A stretch of 64,000 bases of DNA from FEB-25 sp963726315 (GTDB taxonomy: Bacteria > Chloroflexota > Anaerolineae > Anaerolineales > UBA4823). The DNA lies in NCBI GenBank assembly GCA_963726315.1, contig CAVSBZ010000005.1:1488001-1552000 (forward strand), written 5' to 3'. A program made the translations under genes and the position numbers. Positions 34,789 to 44,442 of this stretch are shown here, in pieces. The notes under the pieces are model-generated. The model searched no databases and was not told the origin of the DNA. It saw only the letters and a program-made list of their open reading frames with translations. The stretch's first letter is position 1; each line of letters starts with the position of its first letter.

Positions 34789-37314
34789 CTAAATTAACCA
34801 CAATTGAGGGGTTGAATAAGTGATTGGATCGAGGCTTAATAGCTGTTCGAGGTTGTCGCGGTTTAATACGGGTGATTCAACCAATGATCTCAGGTGCCTG
34901 AATTTTAGAAATCGCCAATTGCCTTGAGTGGTATTGAATGCTCTTGCCAGCCTTGGATCGTGTCTTAGTTTATATATTACCAAGTTAGCGCGACTACCTG
35001 GTAAGACAATGTAACCTCTGACAGGAGGTTTCTCACAGTATAGAACACTTTCTCCAATCGCTGCGGTAATCGATGGGAAAAACCAATATGCAACAAAGCC
35101 ATTATCGTCTGACCAGGTAACACCTGTATTACCCAGGTTGCTCTCCCGGTCTGCACATATATAGCCTAACCGTTTACCTATTTGATGCAGATATTGCGCT
35201 GCCTGTTCCAAATCTAAAAGTCTTTCATCCAAATTGTCTTCCGGACGAAGATGCCAGTTATTAACGTCAGGCGCGGAATGGTTGGCGTAAGATTCCAAAC
35301 ATAGTTGAACAAATTCAAGAGGAGGGGTAAATAAGCCTGGATATGCTTCACACATCGCTTCATCTATTTGTTGTATGGTGCAGCCAGGGTGGTCGATCAG
35401 ATAAGCCACCATGGTCAGCTCGTACCGATCCGAGATTGGAATACGATCTGCTCCATCGGCATCCCGCAACCATATCAAGGTGGAGATTGGGATATCAGAT
35501 GATCGGGCAGGTCGTTCCTTTTCAACTATTAAATCACTATCAGAGGATGAAATTTCAAGACTATCCACATCCTCTTCTTCAAGTGTATTTTTTTCTATGT
35601 CGAGTGAGAATAATGAGCTCTGAGAGATTTGATTTTTAGCGGTTATCTCAGCATTCGCAAGAAGTTGGGGACTATAGCGGAGGAATCCTGTGCGATAGGA
35701 TAATGCCTCACGAGAAGAATTATAAATTGCAGCGTAGATAGTGGGGGGAGATGACTCAACTTGTTCAGCTCCATCAATCACTTTGTTGGGAATATCAAAA
35801 AAGCTTTCTTGATTGCTTGAAGTAACTTCAGGTGTTGATCGCAAAGACCTGATAATACCCATCATAGCTGCGGATATCGTAGCCAGGTAGGTCTCTGGCT
35901 CGCCGGTTAATTCTAAAAATCTAATTGCTGATTGAGCAGCTGATTGAGCCATTGATAAACTTATCTGGGATATTTCACGGTTATTTTCGACCTGCCAGAT
36001 AATCTGGGCTTGTTCTTCTTCAGGCCGTATGGCGACGCTTTCCACTCGATAACCGGTCATTCCTGCAGCGACAAGAGCTGCTCCGATAAAACCGGGTTCA
36101 GCTTCTCCAATCAAGCCGATCATCTTTGTATTAGGGGAAAGAATTGTCGCCAGCTGTTTAAAAACAGATGAAAGTGCAGTCGTATGCCAGGCCCAGTCAT
36201 ATCTCTGTCGGCGGAGGACGCTTTTAAAGGTTCCCACAGCTTCCCGTCCCCACAACCATCCGGCCCATAATGCAGATAGCGTCCAAAACGCCTGGTTAGG
36301 TCTTGGGATCGCAGTACAGACTGAGTTTATTTTGATATCCTTTAAGGAATTTACCAAGGATAAGAATCTACCTTCGTATATGCAAATTCCACCTGTATCG
36401 GGCGGTAGATCGGGCCAGGTTGTTACAACAACTTCTGGGTTGGACGTTGAAATGTCGTCTGCAGCCCATAAATTAATCCCTTCTTCGAGGGCAAACCAGA
36501 TATTATTCTCCCGAAAATGAGGCGGGATCGTTAATTGACGCCTCCTTTCCGGTTGATTGGAAGCTTTCCACATGGCATTTGCCTGGTCAAACGCATATAG
36601 CAATAAGGCTGATAGCTGATTTTGAGCATGTGGTGAAATATTCAAGCCTTCGATTTTATTAATGATCGTGATTAGGCCAAAAAGTGCTCTGGGTATATAT
36701 ACTGATAACGCCTGCTCCACATGAGTGCGGTCAGGATCTGAAGCAGAGACCACCCGTTCTAGCGCGCGGGCTCTATGAGGCCCGCTGCTCGAAAATCGAC
36801 TGGAGAGCTCAATATCCTGAGCAGTGCAAGCGTGTTCTCCAGTATCTCCACAATTTGGACAGGAATAGCAACGGACGGAAGGTGACGGATTTCCATGCTC
36901 CCAAAGGAAGTATTCAGCAGATATGGTTTGCCCACACCGGGCACAGACAGTATCATATAAAGAACGAATATGCGGTTCGATTCTCTGATCACCGGCATAG
37001 GATGCTGCGAGTGCAGCAAGAGCACCTTTCAGCTCATCTGACGTGGGAGGGGCTGCCATTATTTCCAGAAGGAACCTGGTAATGGGATTATTTGCCGTGA
37101 TCAGGAGCCGATATCCTGCACGAGCAGCATCCAAAGCTACCTTAGGTGATGCGCCAAACGGATCTAAAATCCAAGATCCGGAGGGAGAGTTTTTATTCAA
37201 CCAGGTAGAGATAATTCCATCGGAGATTGGAGGAAGGTAGCGCGATAAGGGCTCAGGCTTTTTTGATAAAGTACCTTGAATGAATGGAATTGAACCAAAC
37301 ACACTTATGTCCAT
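34789..37314 (-). CDS. Large protein resembling a degenerate DNA methylase, with zinc ribbon
   Basis: The start region has SWILDPFGASPKVALDAARA, which resembles the SAM-binding motif DPFxGSGTT of N6/N4 DNA methylases, but with the glycines altered. Zinc-ribbon cysteines follow about residue 125-165 (VCARCGQ and CYSCPNCG). The place where the catalytic NPPY/DPPY is expected reads VVVTTWPDLPPDTGG, so the catalytic motif seems lost. The rest (852 residues in the longest frame) has no motif I can name, and a helical region near YELTMVAYLIDHPGC may be a winged helix. ATG 37314 is used; GTG 37347 is also possible. It may bind DNA or act as a partner protein. The function is unknown. Confidence 0.6.
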   Translation of the reverse strand: MDISVFGSIPFIQGTLSKKPEPLSRYLPPISDGIISTWLNKNSPSGSWILDPFGASPKVALDAARAGYRLLITANNPITRFLLEIMAAPPTSDELKGALAALAASYAGDQRIEPHIRSLYDTVCARCGQTISAEYFLWEHGNPSPSVRCYSCPNCGDTGEHACTAQDIELSSRFSSSGPHRARALERVVSASDPDRTHVEQALSVYIPRALFGLITIINKIEGLNISPHAQNQLSALLLYAFDQANAMWKASNQPERRRQLTIPPHFRENNIWFALEEGINLWAADDISTSNPEVVVTTWPDLPPDTGGICIYEGRFLSLVNSLKDIKINSVCTAIPRPNQAFWTLSALWAGWLWGREAVGTFKSVLRRQRYDWAWHTTALSSVFKQLATILSPNTKMIGLIGEAEPGFIGAALVAAGMTGYRVESVAIRPEEEQAQIIWQVENNREISQISLSMAQSAAQSAIRFLELTGEPETYLATISAAMMGIIRSLRSTPEVTSSNQESFFDIPNKVIDGAEQVESSPPTIYAAIYNSSREALSYRTGFLRYSPQLLANAEITAKNQISQSSLFSLDIEKNTLEEEDVDSLEISSSDSDLIVEKERPARSSDIPISTLIWLRDADGADRIPISDRYELTMVAYLIDHPGCTIQQIDEAMCEAYPGLFTPPLEFVQLCLESYANHSAPDVNNWHLRPEDNLDERLLDLEQAAQYLHQIGKRLGYICADRESNLGNTGVTWSDDNGFVAYWFFPSITAAIGESVLYCEKPPVRGYIVLPGSRANLVIYKLRHDPRLARAFNTTQGNWRFLKFRHLRSLVESPVLNRDNLEQLLSLDPITYSTPQLWLI

Positions 37315-37375
37315 TAACAATAGTATATCGGTATCATTTAAAAACACAAGAGATTAAAATGGTATACTTTTAGAT

Positions 37376-38351
37376 ATGAAGCTGATCATTCAAATCCCCT
37401 GTCATAATGAAGCCCAAGTAATCACTAACACAATACAATCACTTCCAACAATTTTAGAGGGATTTGATGCTATTGAGACTTTGGTGATAGATGACGGGAG
37501 CGATGATGGGACAGCAAAATTGGCGCTCGAAGCTGGCGTGCATCATCTGGTACGCCTTCCATCGCACATGGGCCTAGCAGCTGCTTTCACGACCGGTCTC
37601 GATGCTTGCTTAAAAAATGGTGCTGACGTGATTGTTAATACCGACGCAGATAACCAATATCTTGCTGAAGATATAAGTATATTGGTAGAGCCAATCATTG
37701 CTGGCCGGGCGCAAATCGTTGTTGGAGATCGGGGTGTTGCTACATTGGAACACTTTTCTCCGGTGAAACGTGTGCTTCAAAGAATGGGAAGTTGGGTGGT
37801 GGCACAAATATCAGGGATGGATATACCTGATGCCACCAGTGGATTCAGGGCACTCAGCAGGGAAGCTGCACTACATACACTTGTGTTGAATGATTATTCC
37901 TATACGCTGGAAACTCTTATCCAGGCTGGCGCCCGAAAGATGCCGGTGGTATTTGTTAAAAATCCGAACAAATCCACAAACTCGTCCTTCAAGATTAATT
38001 CGTAGCGTCCCACACTACATGGCAAATTCCAGTGCGACGATCGTCAGATCATATGCAATGTACCGCCCCCTGAGGGTGTTTACGATATTCGGCGGTGTTT
38101 TTCTCACAGGTGGATTACTTCTTGCTGCCAGGTTTTTATATTATTACCTTATCGGACAGGGAAGTGGCCATATTCAATCCATTATCCTGGCGGCAGTGTT
38201 GTTGATTGTAGGATTCCAGGTGCTATTAATTGGGTTAGTGGCTGATCTGATTGGGTTTAACCGAAAAATATTGGAAGAATTGTTGTATAGAATACGTTTT
38301 TTAGAGGTGGATCTCAAAGTCGCGGGCGATAAAACTAACAGAACCGGCTGA
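37376..38351 (+). pseudogene. GT2 glycosyltransferase (dolichol-phosphate-mannose-synthase-like), frameshifted
   Basis: The N-terminal frame (37376-38005) has the GT2 start IIQIPCHNEAQVI, the nucleotide-sugar Asp residues in VIDDGSDDGT and NTDADNQY, and DATSGFRALSREA. It ends with an out-of-frame tail. The next frame continues from VKIRTNPQTRPSRLIRSVPH through two membrane helices (VFTIFGGVFLTGGLLLAARF and IILAAVLLIVGFQVLLIGLV). The change happens in a run of five A at 37958-37962. One A fewer restores a single chain of about 324 residues, the normal length for a DPM1-like enzyme with two C-terminal helices. It would transfer a sugar to a lipid carrier for the following polysaccharide genes. 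Confidence 0.85.
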
Positions 38352-38357
38352 TAGGCG

Positions 38358-40865
38358 ATGAAGTATAGGCTGTTAATCCTAATATTCATCGGCCTGGTAA
38401 TAATTTTATTCTCGACAGGTTGTGCCCCATGGGTGGTAACTAATCAAGGCTTGACCGACCAATGGATGACACTCGAACCGGTGAATTCCATTGGTCAAAC
38501 TTTCGTGGCAGAGTATTCAGGTTTACAAGCAATTAATCTCTTGCTGAAACCACAATCGACTGGCAATGGGACCCTGACGATGCATTTGAGATCTGGTCCG
38601 TCTTCGACCGTCGATCTAGCGGTAGTGACGATACCTATTGAAGAAATTGACTCACAAAATTCATACCGCTTTAACTTTCCCAAAATTCCACAATCCAATA
38701 ATCAATACTATTATGCAATCCTTACCGTGGATGGGGATGATAAGGTAGAGGTCGGAAGTGGACCCGCCAATTCATATCAAAATGGTGCTGCTTACATAAA
38801 CCAGGTACCCATCGAAGCTCAACTGACATTTAGCCTGGATTACGACCGTGGACAGGTAATCTTGGGGATAGCTCAACAATCATTACAATGGTTCCTCATC
38901 TTTGCTATAGGAGTAATCCTGTTCACAATCCCCGGCTGGGCTTTCATGAGTATTTTTTGGAGAGGTTGGAAGGATCTGTCCAGATTTGAGAAACTGCCTT
39001 TATCGATAGGAGTATCTCTAGCATTCTACACATTATTCGTGCTTGCTACTTATTCCTTGCACATACAGTTAGGAAGTAAGTATGTTTGGCTACCTATCAT
39101 CATTGGGATGCTCGTTCTTCTATGGCGAAATTGGCCGATAATAAAGAGATCTCCATCGACAACTAATCTGCCACGAGAAAGTGCATTTCGTATAGTCAGT
39201 AATAATCCAAATTTACTGCCGGACGTATGCTTGACCATCATATTACTCCTGATTTTCTTCACGAGATTTTGGGCAGTGCGTGGACTTGAGCAGCCCATGT
39301 GGAACGATTCGTTACATCACACCGAGATTACGCAATTGATCCTGGATAACCAAGGTTTGTTTAGCACCTGGTTACCCTATGCTGCTTATAAGACATTCAG
39401 CATGCATTATGGATTTCCCCTCGGCGCGGCCTTGCTGGTATGGATCACTGGTATCGGCAGCGGGCAAGCAGTTCTGTATCTAGGTCAAGTTTTAAATGTT
39501 TTTGCTCCCCTGGCACTATTCCCGCTTGCGTTAAGATTAACCCATGGTAACCGAGTGAGTGGTGTGATTGCGGTGCTTGTGGCGGGCTTGCTTTCTCCGA
39601 TGCCGGCTTATTATATTAATTGGGGTAGGTACGCTCAATTAGGTGGTCAAGTTATATTACCTGTGGCAATGTGGATGCTGTGGGGTGTTATCGACGATTC
39701 TCCGATGAATCTTGTGACGAATCGATGGCGGCAGCTACCATGGGCAAAAATAATTATCACCGGCGGAGTAATATCTGGGATGATTTTATTTGAGTACCGC
39801 ATGATTTTTATAATTATTACTTTTGTCATTGCTTTGGCTGTTGGCCAGTTATTCGTTAATAGGAAGAAAAATATCCGTAAATGGCTGGTAGAGCTAGGGT
39901 CTCTCGGATTAGTAGGACTTGTTACCATTCTTCTATTCCTCCCGTGGGGGCTGAGGTTGCAACATGGCAACCTGATTAACCTCGCTGATTTCAATAACAC
40001 GGCGAGCACAATAATTAACCTGGTAACCAAGGACTATCAAACCTGGTTAAACATTCGGTTTTATATTCCACTCGGATTGGAGATACTTGGTTTCCTTGGA
40101 TTGATATGGGCGATCATTAAAAGAGACTGGCCTGCAGCTTCAATCGGATTGTGGGTGGTAAGTATGTCAGCACTATATTCATTAACGATTCTGCACATAC
40201 CATGGGTCCAATATGTGCAATCCTTTGCAGTGCTCATTTCACTTTATATTCCAGTAGCTCTTTTTATTGGCTATCTATTCGGTGATGTATCTGCGAGGCT
40301 ATCAACTCGGAAGCCTTGTAAAACCCTTATCTACGCCGGAATAATCCTATTTGGTATCATCGGCGCCTGGAACCAAAGAGATATAGCTAATCCGACTATA
40401 AATGGGTTTGTTACCCGGCCAGATAGTCTAGCGATGAGTTGGATAAGTGAGCAAACATCTACAAGTGCACGCTTTCTAATTGAAGGGATGCATGAGAATT
40501 GGGTTACTAATGTAATTGGTACGGATGGCGGTTGGTGGATACCTCTGCTCGCCAACCGCGAGAACACTATCCCGCCACAATATGCATTAGCCAATGAAGC
40601 ACCAATTGACCCGGGTTATTCACTGGGTGTTGTCAAGCTTGAAGCTCAGCTAGAAAAAACGAGTATTGCATCACAAGATGCTATCAAGTTAATCTGTGAT
40701 TATGGTATCACTCATGTTTATATTGGACAAAAACAAGGTGCTGTTGGAAATCAAAATGGACCGTTGTTTAGTCCAAATGAATTAGAATCGAGTGCAGAAT
40801 TTATGCTGATATATCATCAAGATCGAGTATATATATTTTCTGTTGAAAATGCCTGCAACCAGTGA
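38358..40865 (+). CDS. Large membrane protein, probable GT-C-type glycosyltransferase
   Basis: The 835-residue protein starts with a signal-like hydrophobic segment and a lipobox-like LFSTGC (cleavage not certain). An extracellular beta-rich part of about 150 residues comes next. About ten membrane helices (residues about 180-640) follow, and the C-terminal 180 residues are extracellular. An acidic motif at the loop after the first helix of the multi-spanning part (MWNDSLHHTEITQLIL) fits the catalytic Asp/His loop of GT-C enzymes that use lipid-linked sugars. It lies between the GT2 and GT4 genes and overlaps the next by 17 bp. The function is inferred from layout. Confidence 0.65.
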   Translation: MKYRLLILIFIGLVIILFSTGCAPWVVTNQGLTDQWMTLEPVNSIGQTFVAEYSGLQAINLLLKPQSTGNGTLTMHLRSGPSSTVDLAVVTIPIEEIDSQNSYRFNFPKIPQSNNQYYYAILTVDGDDKVEVGSGPANSYQNGAAYINQVPIEAQLTFSLDYDRGQVILGIAQQSLQWFLIFAIGVILFTIPGWAFMSIFWRGWKDLSRFEKLPLSIGVSLAFYTLFVLATYSLHIQLGSKYVWLPIIIGMLVLLWRNWPIIKRSPSTTNLPRESAFRIVSNNPNLLPDVCLTIILLLIFFTRFWAVRGLEQPMWNDSLHHTEITQLILDNQGLFSTWLPYAAYKTFSMHYGFPLGAALLVWITGIGSGQAVLYLGQVLNVFAPLALFPLALRLTHGNRVSGVIAVLVAGLLSPMPAYYINWGRYAQLGGQVILPVAMWMLWGVIDDSPMNLVTNRWRQLPWAKIIITGGVISGMILFEYRMIFIIITFVIALAVGQLFVNRKKNIRKWLVELGSLGLVGLVTILLFLPWGLRLQHGNLINLADFNNTASTIINLVTKDYQTWLNIRFYIPLGLEILGFLGLIWAIIKRDWPAASIGLWVVSMSALYSLTILHIPWVQYVQSFAVLISLYIPVALFIGYLFGDVSARLSTRKPCKTLIYAGIILFGIIGAWNQRDIANPTINGFVTRPDSLAMSWISEQTSTSARFLIEGMHENWVTNVIGTDGGWWIPLLANRENTIPPQYALANEAPIDPGYSLGVVKLEAQLEKTSIASQDAIKLICDYGITHVYIGQKQGAVGNQNGPLFSPNELESSAEFMLIYHQDRVYIFSVENACNQ

Positions 40866-42000
40866 GAAAGCACTGCGGGTGTGCTATTTTGGCACATACC
40901 GCGAAAATTATAGCCGCAACCAGATGATGATTGCTGGGTTACGGTTGAACGGTGTTATAGTCATCGAATGCCACCAAACCCTATGGCACGGAATTGAAGA
41001 CCGAGTTCGTGTAGTCAGCAGAGAATGGTCTAAGCCATCATTTTGGTGGCGATTGATCAGTGTATATTGGCGTTTATTTAAGTCTTATCTGAGTATTGGT
41101 GATTATGACGTCCTTGTGGTTGGTTACCCTGGCCAGCTTGATATATTCCTCGCCAGGATCCTGACCTTGATTAAACACAGACCATTGGTATGGGATGTGT
41201 TTATGTCGATTTACTTGATCTCAATCGAGAGAGGATTGGATAAGAAAAATCGATTTTCCACGAAACTAGTGCGATTGATTGAGCGAATAGCGTTAAAGAT
41301 GCCCGATTTATTCATCCTGGATACCAGTGAGTATGTGCGTTGGTTTACACAGAATTACAATGTGCAACCTGAACGATTTAGATTGGTGCCAACAGGCGCA
41401 GATGACCGCATATTTTTCCCACAGCAACAAGATAATATTCTGGATGGAAAATTCCGAATTTTATATTCGGGAACCTTCATCCCCAATCATGGCGTGATGT
41501 ATATCGTTGAGGCTGCGAAGATTTTATCGAGTGAATCTGCGATTACGTTTACATTAATTGGAAATGGCCCAGATCTTGAAAAAGCGCAGCAGTATGTTTC
41601 CCAAAACCAGCTCACGAATGTTGAATTCATCCAATGGATGGAGAAGGAACAATTAACGGTACATATGAACCGGGCAGATTTGTGCCTGGGCGCATTCGGT
41701 ACAACCCCTCAATCTCTGATGACGGTGCAAAACAAGATTTATGAAGCCATTGCTGTTGGAAAGCCATTGATCAGCGGGGAATCTCCAGCGATAAAACAGG
41801 TTTTCACACATCGAGAAAATATCTATTTATGTGAACGAGCAAATGGGAATGCACTGGCTGAAGCAATAATCACCCTATGGAAGGACCACAGTTTAAGAGA
41901 GAAAATTTCTCAAAATGGATATATATTATTTAAGGAAAAGTATGATTTATTGAGTAATGGGAAGAGATTCAGTTCGTACCTTACCGAGATAGTCCGATGA
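40849..42000 (+). CDS. GT4-family glycosyltransferase
   Basis: The GT-B enzyme of about 383 residues has an N-terminal Rossmann half with VCYFGTYRENYSRNQMMIAG and the C-terminal half with RFRLVPTGADDRIFFP, ILYSGTFIPNHGVMYIVEAA, and the donor loop GAFGTTPQSLMTVQNKIYEAIAV-type segment. GT4 enzymes transfer sugars from nucleotide donors with retention of configuration. It starts inside the end of the previous gene and its stop overlaps the next by 4 bp, which shows an operon. The sugar is not predicted. Confidence 0.85.
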   Translation: MPATSEKALRVCYFGTYRENYSRNQMMIAGLRLNGVIVIECHQTLWHGIEDRVRVVSREWSKPSFWWRLISVYWRLFKSYLSIGDYDVLVVGYPGQLDIFLARILTLIKHRPLVWDVFMSIYLISIERGLDKKNRFSTKLVRLIERIALKMPDLFILDTSEYVRWFTQNYNVQPERFRLVPTGADDRIFFPQQQDNILDGKFRILYSGTFIPNHGVMYIVEAAKILSSESAITFTLIGNGPDLEKAQQYVSQNQLTNVEFIQWMEKEQLTVHMNRADLCLGAFGTTPQSLMTVQNKIYEAIAVGKPLISGESPAIKQVFTHRENIYLCERANGNALAEAIITLWKDHSLREKISQNGYILFKEKYDLLSNGKRFSSYLTEIVR

Positions 42001-43226
42001 AAATCCTTTTTTTATTGACCCAAGATTTGGAAAGCCCGGCGGGTGTCGGTCGTTACCTTCCTTGGGCTCAAGAGCTGGCTCGGTTAGGCTATGAAGTAAG
42101 AATTGCCGCACTCCATTCGAATTTTGCAGCGCTGAATCGAACTCACTATACTACCGAAGGAGTTGAGGTTGATTATGTAGCTCAGATGCATGTGTTGAAG
42201 CAAAACAACCTCAAGACATATTTCCCGGCATGGAAATTATTAAGTATTGCAGTAAAAGCGACACGAGAGCTTGTAAAAGCGGCTTGGAGAAGTAACGCAG
42301 ACATAATCCAGATTGGGAAACCTCACCCGATGAATGGTATGGCAGGGCTTATCTCACGAAAAATAAAAAGGAAAACTGTGTTCCTGGACTGCGATGATTT
42401 TGAGATGGCTAATATCCATTTTGGAGCCAACTGGCAAAAGGTTGGAGTTCATTACTTCGAAAAGATGCTACCCAGGAATGTAGATTATATTTCAGTCCAT
42501 ACCAGTTACTTACGTGAACAAGTAATGCAACTAGGCGTAAAAAGTGAGCGGATTATTTATTTGCCTCATGGGGTAGATATGCATCGATTTATTATGCCCA
42601 GCCAAAGTGAGCTTGATAATGTACGGACTGAGCTTGACCTGGCAGGTAAAAAGGTGATTGTATTCATCGGAAGTCTTAGCTTGCCTAGCCACCCGGTGGA
42701 AATCCTCCTGGATGCATTCCAACAAGTACATACTGCGATACCCCAAACTTCTTTGCTTATTGTGGGAGGCGGTGAGGAGTATGAACGACTTGTTGCAAGA
42801 GCTCATTGGTTAGGCCTTAAAGAATCGGTGATTTTTAGGGGTCGTGTGCCAGGAGCTGATGTCCCGTTGTTTTATGGTCTTGCTGATGTTTCTGCGGAAC
42901 CGGTGGTGGATAATCCAGTTGGAAGGAGCAGTTTACCTCTGAAAATGTTTGAATCCTGGGCAGCTGGTGTTCCATTTGTCACCCAAGACGTCGGTGACCG
43001 CTTGCTACTCTTAGGAGAACCCCCTGCGGGTTTAGCTGCTGAAGCTGGGGATGCTAGTTCATTAGCGGAAGCAATTCTAAAAATATTGGCTGATCCCGAA
43101 TTATCCCAGCAATTACGCCAGCGCGGGTTCGAGCAAGCAAAAAAGTATTCTTGGGAAAATCTTGCCAGGCAAATGGATGCAGTATATCGAAAAGCAATCC
43201 TGGAAAAGTATGGCCATTCCATTTGA
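41997..43226 (+). CDS. GT4-family glycosyltransferase
   Basis: The 409-residue GT-B enzyme begins ILFLLTQDLESPAGVGRYLP, with the acceptor loop, and has IYLPHGVDMHRFIMP, VIVFIGSLSLPSHPVEILLDA, and the E-x7-E donor region GRSSLPLKMFESWAAGVP. The ATG overlaps the stop of the previous GT4 (ATGA). It is the second GT4 enzyme of the polysaccharide cluster, and its end overlaps the flippase start by 17 bp. Confidence 0.87.
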   Translation: MKILFLLTQDLESPAGVGRYLPWAQELARLGYEVRIAALHSNFAALNRTHYTTEGVEVDYVAQMHVLKQNNLKTYFPAWKLLSIAVKATRELVKAAWRSNADIIQIGKPHPMNGMAGLISRKIKRKTVFLDCDDFEMANIHFGANWQKVGVHYFEKMLPRNVDYISVHTSYLREQVMQLGVKSERIIYLPHGVDMHRFIMPSQSELDNVRTELDLAGKKVIVFIGSLSLPSHPVEILLDAFQQVHTAIPQTSLLIVGGGEEYERLVARAHWLGLKESVIFRGRVPGADVPLFYGLADVSAEPVVDNPVGRSSLPLKMFESWAAGVPFVTQDVGDRLLLLGEPPAGLAAEAGDASSLAEAILKILADPELSQQLRQRGFEQAKKYSWENLARQMDAVYRKAILEKYGHSI

Positions 43227-44442
43227 GTTAAATCGGTCCCGGATCTTCCGGAATATTGCCACTCTATTCTCTGGGTCGGTGGTGGCCCAGGGAATGACTG
43301 CATTAACGCTGCTGCTTACTGCCCGCCAACTTCAGGTGGATAGCTACGGTCAATACGCTGCATGCATCACATTGACGAGTTTCTTATCGATCGTATTCAC
43401 CTTAGGTCTGGATGTTTGGTTGTTAAGGGAAGGGGGTAAATCACCTCACCTGGTTGGAGAAATCACAGGGAGCGTGCTGGGGGTTAAGGGACTAATTGGC
43501 CTGGTTTGGGTAATTCTCTTGTTAATACTGGCACCGTTATTTAATCAGCAATCCTTTCCGACATCCCTGTTACGTTGGAGCGTCATTTTAATTTGGTCAG
43601 ACACTCTATTCGCTACCTGTTTAACCGGTTTTAAATCAGCGTTGCACAACAGAGCGCCATCAGTACTGGAAGCGACAGCAGACACAGCCTGGTTTGGTCT
43701 TACGCTTTTATTGATGGGGTACGGTTTGATCCAACCGGAAGCATACCTGAAGATCCGCGTATTAGTCTCATTGATTGCCTTATCTTTCTCATTGTTGTAC
43801 CTGCTGCGTCGATTTCACCTGCATTTTGAGGTGAAAATCGCGAGACAAGCTTTGGCCGGTTTTTTTCACTTTGCTGCCTCGGATTTTCTCGCCATGATCA
43901 CCATGCGGGCAGATGTGGTGATTATTAGTGTGACAATTGGGAAAACTGCAACAGGATTGTATTCACCTTCCGTCGGATTGATAAACATGGCATTTCTAGC
44001 TCCAATGGCAATTTATTGGGTAATGTTACCCGTTCTAAGCAATTTATATAAACATCATCCTGCTCAAGCAGATAAAACCGCAATACGAACCATATTATTA
44101 TCCTTAGCAGTTGGAATAGGATTAACTATACTATTCTTTGTAGGCGCACCACTGATTACTAAACTTCTAGGACCATCCTATAAAGATTCAGTTGAAGTCC
44201 TGAAAATACTAAGTTGGGTGCTTTTATTCAAATGCGGGTCATTTGCCTTGGCAACAATTATCGTTTCTAAAAATTTGCAAGCTAAACGCACACTCATCCA
44301 GGTGTTTGCAGCGACGTTTAATATTCTGCTTAATTTCCTCATCGTTTACAGGTTTGGGATTAATGGAGTTGCATTGGTGTATGTGGTGACTGAGATCATC
44401 CTATTCATGGGTTATTCGTGGTATGTTTGGCGGACGAAATGA
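43210..44442 (+). CDS. Oligosaccharide flippase (Wzx/MATE-like)
   Basis: The protein has about 12-14 membrane helices typical of polysaccharide export flippases. It starts RSRIFRNIATLFSGSVVAQG and has the first helical bundle LTLLLTARQLQVDSYGQYA. Flippases turn lipid-linked repeat units from the cytoplasmic to the outer side. ATG 43210 gives a natural N terminus (MAIPFELNRS) with an aaaag/ggaa site; the longer frame from 43162 is not favoured. It marks this operon as a Wzy-type or related export cluster, although no Wzy polymerase was seen. Confidence 0.87.
   Translation: MAIPFELNRSRIFRNIATLFSGSVVAQGMTALTLLLTARQLQVDSYGQYAACITLTSFLSIVFTLGLDVWLLREGGKSPHLVGEITGSVLGVKGLIGLVWVILLLILAPLFNQQSFPTSLLRWSVILIWSDTLFATCLTGFKSALHNRAPSVLEATADTAWFGLTLLLMGYGLIQPEAYLKIRVLVSLIALSFSLLYLLRRFHLHFEVKIARQALAGFFHFAASDFLAMITMRADVVIISVTIGKTATGLYSPSVGLINMAFLAPMAIYWVMLPVLSNLYKHHPAQADKTAIRTILLSLAVGIGLTILFFVGAPLITKLLGPSYKDSVEVLKILSWVLLFKCGSFALATIIVSKNLQAKRTLIQVFAATFNILLNFLIVYRFGINGVALVYVVTEIILFMGYSWYVWRTK

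Noticed and set aside
34789..37314. Call as an active DNA methylase
   Set aside because: The NPPY/DPPY motif is missing and the SAM motif is altered, so activity is not supported.
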